In this document: one piece after another, positions 13,117-15,907 of the stretch | Numbering within the stretch: position 1 is the stretch's first letter | Layout: each line of letters opens with the position of its first letter | Origin: Candidatus Moraniibacteriota bacterium | GTDB taxonomy: Bacteria; Patescibacteriota; Minisyncoccia; Moranbacterales; UBA11712 | Assembly: GCA_003157295.1 (NCBI GenBank) | Contig: PMJF01000076.1 | Span: forward strand, 12,087 to 27,993 | Length of the DNA stretch: 15,907 nucleotides | Direction of reading: 5' to 3' | The notes under the pieces: model-generated | Told to the model about the DNA's origin: nothing | What the model saw: only the letters and a program-made list of their open reading frames with translations | Database searches by the model: none | Made by a program: the position numbers and the translations under genes

Positions 13117-15591
13117 TCATTTTAATAATTCTTCAACCCCCAATGAAAAATTGTCTCCTTTTTTGACTTCCCCGCCGATCATTTTTTTTACGATCCGGTC
13201 TCCGATCCGGTCTTGGATAAAGCGATCAATGGATCTGGCGCCGAATTTGCGGTCATAGCCGTTTTGGACAACGAACTCAATTATTTCCGGTTCGAATTCC
13301 ACATTGATGTTCTCCTCCTTCTTGAGCCGCAACGCGTATCTTCCAAGCTGAAGCGCAGCCACTTTCGTTGTCTCGTCCCGGCTCAAGGGATGAAAAAAGA
13401 TCACTCCCTCGAATCTGTTCAGAAATTCCGGACGAAAAATGCCTTCTTTGATGATATGGTCGGTCAATTTGTCTTGTAGTTCCCACGGATCCATTTCGGC
13501 TTCCACGGCAGCCTTGATAAAATCCGATCCGGCGTTGGATGTGGCAATAATGATCAAATTGCGAAAATTGATTTTTTTGCCAAAAGCGTCGGTTAGCCAG
13601 CCTTCATCCAAAATTTGAAGAAATAAATTCAGAATTTCTGGATGCGCTTTTTCGATCTCATCCAGAAGCAACAATGAATATGGATTTTCTTTGACCTTGT
13701 TGGTCAGCTGCCCGGTCATATTGATTTCCACCGAGCCCAGGAGCCTACTCTCCGAATCGGATTTTTGATATTCGCTCATATCGAGGCGGATCATGCGATT
13801 TTCGTCGCCGAAATAGGCCTCTGCGAGGGCTTTGGCCGATTCGGTCTTTCCAACGCCGGTAGGGCCCAGAAACAAAAAGCTGCCCATCGGTTTTGTGGAA
13901 CTCGCCATACCCACCCGAGCTCGGCGCATTGTTTCCGCAATCTGACGCACGGCAAAATCCTGTCCAATAACGCGCTCATGAAGAACTTCCTCGAGATTGA
14001 CCAGTTTTTCTTTTTCGTCTTCTTGCATTTCTCCCAGAGGCACTTTCACTTTTTTTGAGACCACCTCGCTCACCGTTTGCGGTCCGATGTATTTTTCCGA
14101 CGGTGTCTGGGACCAGTAAAGCAGGACTTCTTCCATCAAATCGAGCGCTTTTTCCGGAAAAGGAGAATCGGTAATGTAGCGATCGGAGAGCTTTATGATC
14201 TCGCGAAGAGCCTGAAAAGTAAAAATAACCCGTCCATTCTCGATCGCCTGAAGATTGTGCAGAAGAACCTCGAGAGCCTGGTCACCGGTCATTTCCGAAA
14301 TCTGGATCTTATCAAAATATTTCATCAGCCCCTCTTTTTTCTCGACATTTTCATGAAATTCGGCAAAATTCGTGAGGCCGATGATCTGAAAAGTCGGCGC
14401 AGCCAGAAATTCCGCGAGCACGCCTGAAATATCATCGCCCGGATTGTGAGGATCGGACTTGAGAAAATGGCCAAGATTGTCAATGACGAGAATTATATTT
14501 CCGGCATAGGCTGCTTCAAAAAACATGGACCGCAGAATGTCTTCAATTTGGCCTTGCTTAGTTAGACCCGAAAATATCTCGCTGATATTGATCTCAAGCA
14601 CTCTTTTTCCGATCAAGTACGGGCTGGCCGTTCTTTTTCTGATTTTTTTCGCCAAGGTGTGGACAAGGGTTCGTTTTCCGACTCCGGCTTCGCCAATGAT
14701 AAGGGCGCTGTTTTGTCGGGGACGGGTCAAGATCAGCTCTAATAGTTCCAGCTCCTGAACATGGCCGACCAGTTTTGATTTCTTATATTCGGTCGGATCA
14801 CCTTCGGAGAGGTCTGTGGAGTGCTGGTCAAGATGAACTGTATAGGCATAAGTCCAATTTTGGCCGATTGGCGCGGTATTATACAAGTTAACCTTCAGCC
14901 AGAATCTTTCCTTTTTTTCCTTTTTGATCTGACATCCTATTTCCCACGCAACGATTTTTTGAAATTCATCCACGGTCAGATCGCAGCTTCTCAAAAAATT
15001 TTTTAACTGTTCGGGATCAGAAAGAGATCTACGGTCGACACCTGCTGTTTCTTTGCCAATTCTTTGCCAAACTCTGGAAAACCACGGCTGAGACATTAGC
15101 TCCGACAAGTTTTCGGCCCCTAATTCTTTTTTATCATCCAAATATGCTCGTATTGAAACGTTAATCAAAAAAATTGTTACAAAAAAAATGAAGATCGTGC
15201 CAAGGACAATGGGAATTGATCCGCCAAGAAATGAAATAGTCGCTCCAACTCCAGACAATATGATAAACAGCGGCAAAAAAATCCACACAATTAAAATAAA
15301 AAAACCGACCAATAGGGTTGCCAGTTCGATGAATAGTCCGGTCAAGATCACAAAAAACCTCACTATCGCTCCCAAAAATCGAGTGATCAGATTTTCAAAC
15401 GCGGACTGAAGCCAAAGCCCCGGATGAAATCCCCGCCGCCCGACACGCGAAATGTCCCTTTTCCAAGAAGAAAATAGTGTTCCAGCATGCCGGGAAATTC
15501 CGAAATACCACCAAAAAAAACCTAGATAATTCTTCCAGATCTGCAAAAGTTTTTTTGTTCCTTGGGAAAAATGCCAAAAGATGATGTTCAT
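13117..15591 (-). CDS. Membrane-anchored double-AAA+ Clp-like ATPase with a degenerate first module
   Basis: An 824-residue Clp/Hsp100-family protein. Instead of the usual soluble N-domain it begins with an aromatic stretch (about 19-32), then two or three transmembrane segments (about 75-146), then a soluble linker domain (about 150-270). Module D1 has a Walker A (IIGEAGVGKRT, 298-308), but its Walker B is ILVIDN (367-372; N where Glu is catalytic) and the position of the paired arginine fingers reads LMKYF (422-426). Module D2 looks active: Walker A GPTGVGKT (576-583), Walker B LLLLDE (640-645), N686 (sensor 1), R726 (FLNRF) and GAR (784-786, sensor 2). The D2 pore loop (GYVGY in ClpB/ClpC) is shortened to GSVEINMTGQLT (619-630). 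No ClpP-docking IG[FL] loop and no middle coiled-coil are seen. An upstream in-frame TTG (15639) would add 16 residues, but the ATG at 15591 is preceded by GGGGACGG nine bases away. Probably often labelled ClpC; unfoldase activity is doubtful. Confidence 0.9.
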   Translation of the reverse strand: MNIIFWHFSQGTKKLLQIWKNYLGFFWWYFGISRHAGTLFSSWKRDISRVGRRGFHPGLWLQSAFENLITRFLGAIVRFFVILTGLFIELATLLVGFFILIVWIFLPLFIILSGVGATISFLGGSIPIVLGTIFIFFVTIFLINVSIRAYLDDKKELGAENLSELMSQPWFSRVWQRIGKETAGVDRRSLSDPEQLKNFLRSCDLTVDEFQKIVAWEIGCQIKKEKKERFWLKVNLYNTAPIGQNWTYAYTVHLDQHSTDLSEGDPTEYKKSKLVGHVQELELLELILTRPRQNSALIIGEAGVGKRTLVHTLAKKIRKRTASPYLIGKRVLEINISEIFSGLTKQGQIEDILRSMFFEAAYAGNIILVIDNLGHFLKSDPHNPGDDISGVLAEFLAAPTFQIIGLTNFAEFHENVEKKEGLMKYFDKIQISEMTGDQALEVLLHNLQAIENGRVIFTFQALREIIKLSDRYITDSPFPEKALDLMEEVLLYWSQTPSEKYIGPQTVSEVVSKKVKVPLGEMQEDEKEKLVNLEEVLHERVIGQDFAVRQIAETMRRARVGMASSTKPMGSFLFLGPTGVGKTESAKALAEAYFGDENRMIRLDMSEYQKSDSESRLLGSVEINMTGQLTNKVKENPYSLLLLDEIEKAHPEILNLFLQILDEGWLTDAFGKKINFRNLIIIATSNAGSDFIKAAVEAEMDPWELQDKLTDHIIKEGIFRPEFLNRFEGVIFFHPLSRDETTKVAALQLGRYALRLKKEENINVEFEPEIIEFVVQNGYDRKFGARSIDRFIQDRIGDRIVKKMIGGEVKKGDNFSLGVEELLK

Positions 15592-15618
15592 TTTGTTTTT
15601 CCGTCCCCTTTTGACAAC

Positions 15619-15624
15619 ATAATA
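15619..15624 (-). promoter_or_regulatory. -10 box for the Clp-like gene
   Basis: TATTAT on the minus strand (5/6 to consensus) lies 27 bases before the ATG at 15591, which predicts a leader of about 20 bases. That leader would contain the purine-rich GGGGACGG (15608-15601), a plausible ribosome-binding site nine bases from the ATG. This supports the ATG over the upstream TTG, which would lie outside the transcript. No good -35 hexamer is seen at 17-18 bases. Confidence 0.35.
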
Positions 15625-15639
15625 CCATAAAATAGGCAA

Positions 15640-15664
15640 AATAAAAACAACCTGTTTCCGGTCG
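15640..15664 (-). terminator. Probable terminator downstream of the tRNA region
   Basis: On the minus strand CGACC (15664-15660) pairs with GGTTG (15652-15648, one G-U pair) around a seven-base loop, followed by TTTTTATTTT (15647-15638). It sits where transcripts from the tRNA side would end, just before the Clp-like gene's -10 box. The five-pair stem is short. Confidence 0.45.
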
Positions 15665-15717
15665 TCTTTATCCTTTACCTTTATATCTATTCGATTTGGG
15701 TGGAGAGGGAGGAATTC

Positions 15718-15747
15718 CCAACCTACGGTTGGTCACCCGCGGGGTGA
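15718..15747. repeat. Two abutting perfect hairpins
   Basis: CCAACC-tac-GGTTGG (15718-15732) is followed without a gap by TCACCC-gcg-GGGTGA (15733-15747). Each has a perfect six-pair stem and a three-base loop, in either strand. Neither is followed by a T run on either strand, so they do not look like simple terminators. The palindrome GGAATTCC (15711-15718) touches the left one. The stretch is GC-rich compared with its surroundings. It could be an RNA-processing site, a mobile palindromic repeat, or part of a structured RNA. Confidence 0.5.
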
Positions 15748-15760
15748 GAACCTATATGTT

Positions 15761-15791
15761 TTGTGGGTGCGGCAGGACTCGAACCTGCGAA
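15761..15791 (-). other. Isolated tRNA 3'-end-like fragment (T arm plus acceptor 3' strand)
   Basis: On the minus strand GCAGG-TTCGAGT-CCTGC (15788-15772) is a perfect T stem with a canonical T loop. It is followed by CGCACCC (15771-15765), A (15764) and CAA, i.e. a 3' acceptor strand with a spoiled CCA. The matching 5' strand GGGTGCG, a D arm and an anticodon arm are absent from the 63 bases between it and the tRNA-Thr gene, so this is not a complete tRNA. The 3' strand is that of a tRNA beginning GGGTGCG, as in some bacterial tRNA-Lys genes. It could be a leftover tRNA 3' end from integration at a tRNA gene, or a tRNA pseudogene. The fragment lies inside a 31-codon ATG frame (15818-15723). 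Confidence 0.55.
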
Positions 15792-15851
15792 GCCCGATTT
15801 TCTTGCTTCTTTTGCCATCGTTTTTCCTTACTTTATAGTATCAATTTAAGC

Positions 15852-15907
15852 TGGAGCCACCTGAGGGACTTGAACCCACAACCTACTGTTTACAAAACAG
15901 TTGCTCT
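15852..15907 (-). tRNA. tRNA-Thr (UGU anticodon), 5' part cut by window edge
   Basis: The last 56 bases of a tRNA are readable on the minus strand: the end of the D arm (AGAGC), an anticodon arm ACTGT-TTTGTAA-ACAGT with a perfect five-pair stem and anticodon TGT (reads ACA), variable loop AGGTT, and a T arm GTGGG-TTCAAGT-CCCTC with one T-T mismatch. The acceptor 3' strand AGGTGGC, discriminator T and an encoded CCA end at 15852. About 20 bases of the 5' end (acceptor 5' strand and most of the D arm) lie beyond the window. Confidence 0.93.

Noticed and set aside
5260..13119. UGA reassigned to glycine, as in some CPR lineages
   Set aside because: The long genes contain no in-frame UGA and two genes (ispH at 5260-5262 and the Clp-like gene at 13117-13119) end naturally in UGA.
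15592..15639. TTG start extending the Clp-like protein by 16 residues
   Set aside because: A TTG start without a ribosome-binding site; the probable -10 box at 15624-15619 lies downstream of it, while the ATG at 15591 has GGGGACGG at a workable distance.
15723..15818. 31-codon ORF annotated as a real protein gene
   Set aside because: About a third of it is the translation of a tRNA T arm and acceptor strand (AGSSPAAPT), a common source of false small proteins; kept as a finding, not as a CDS.
15761..15851. A complete tRNA gene ending in the T arm at 15788-15772
   Set aside because: The acceptor strand CGCACCC needs GGGTGCG about 65 bases upstream; the available bases (ATAAAGT and neighbours) do not pair, and no D or anticodon arm can be folded.
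1..15907. CRISPR arrays, insertion sequences, integrases or defence genes
   Set aside because: No spaced direct repeats, transposase or recombinase motifs, or terminal inverted repeats were seen anywhere in the window.

Overview
The window looks like part of a small, streamlined bacterial genome of the Candidate Phyla Radiation (Patescibacteria, probably Parcubacteria-like). This is an inference from several features: tightly packed genes with gaps of 3-31 bases inside the main operon; promoters so close to start codons that at least two transcripts should be leaderless; few Shine-Dalgarno sequences; an archaeal-type ValRS; aminoacyl-tRNA synthetases that have lost accessory domains; and a membrane-fused Clp-like ATPase. 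UGA is used as a stop (ispH and the Clp-like gene) and does not occur in frame inside the long genes, so this is not a lineage that reads UGA as glycine.

Layout. Positions 1-1259 (minus) hold glyA, cut by the left edge within a few residues of its C-terminus, with a strong sigma70-type promoter behind it. Positions 1366-2073 (minus) hold an unrecognised single-pass membrane protein whose outer part is built from repeated Cys-x-Pro...Cys units. It diverges from aspS (2151-3935, plus), and both seem to be transcribed from just upstream of their start codons. aspS converges on a minus-strand operon read pheS, pheT, valS, ispH, proS (11524 down to 3999), which ends in a clear intrinsic terminator at 3951-3994. 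Upstream lie an amidohydrolase of the SAH/MTA deaminase-chlorohydrolase group (11606-13033) and an 824-residue membrane-anchored protein with two Clp-type AAA+ modules (13117-15591). The right end (15592-15907) holds a terminator-like hairpin, a pair of abutting hairpins, an isolated tRNA 3'-end-like fragment, and the 3' part of a tRNA-Thr(UGU).

How the genes work together. Five translation genes (aspS, pheS, pheT, valS, proS) and a tRNA gene dominate, with one isoprenoid enzyme (ispH) inside the synthetase operon and a one-carbon enzyme (glyA) nearby. Quality control in the synthetases appears reduced: ProRS lacks its editing insertion, ValRS has Cys where related editing domains have a conserved Asp, and PheRS beta lacks its N-terminal tRNA-binding OB domain. 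The two most unusual proteins are the Clp-like ATPase and the Cys-repeat protein. In the ATPase a membrane domain replaces the usual Clp N-domain, the first AAA+ module looks catalytically dead, and neither module has the usual aromatic pore loop.
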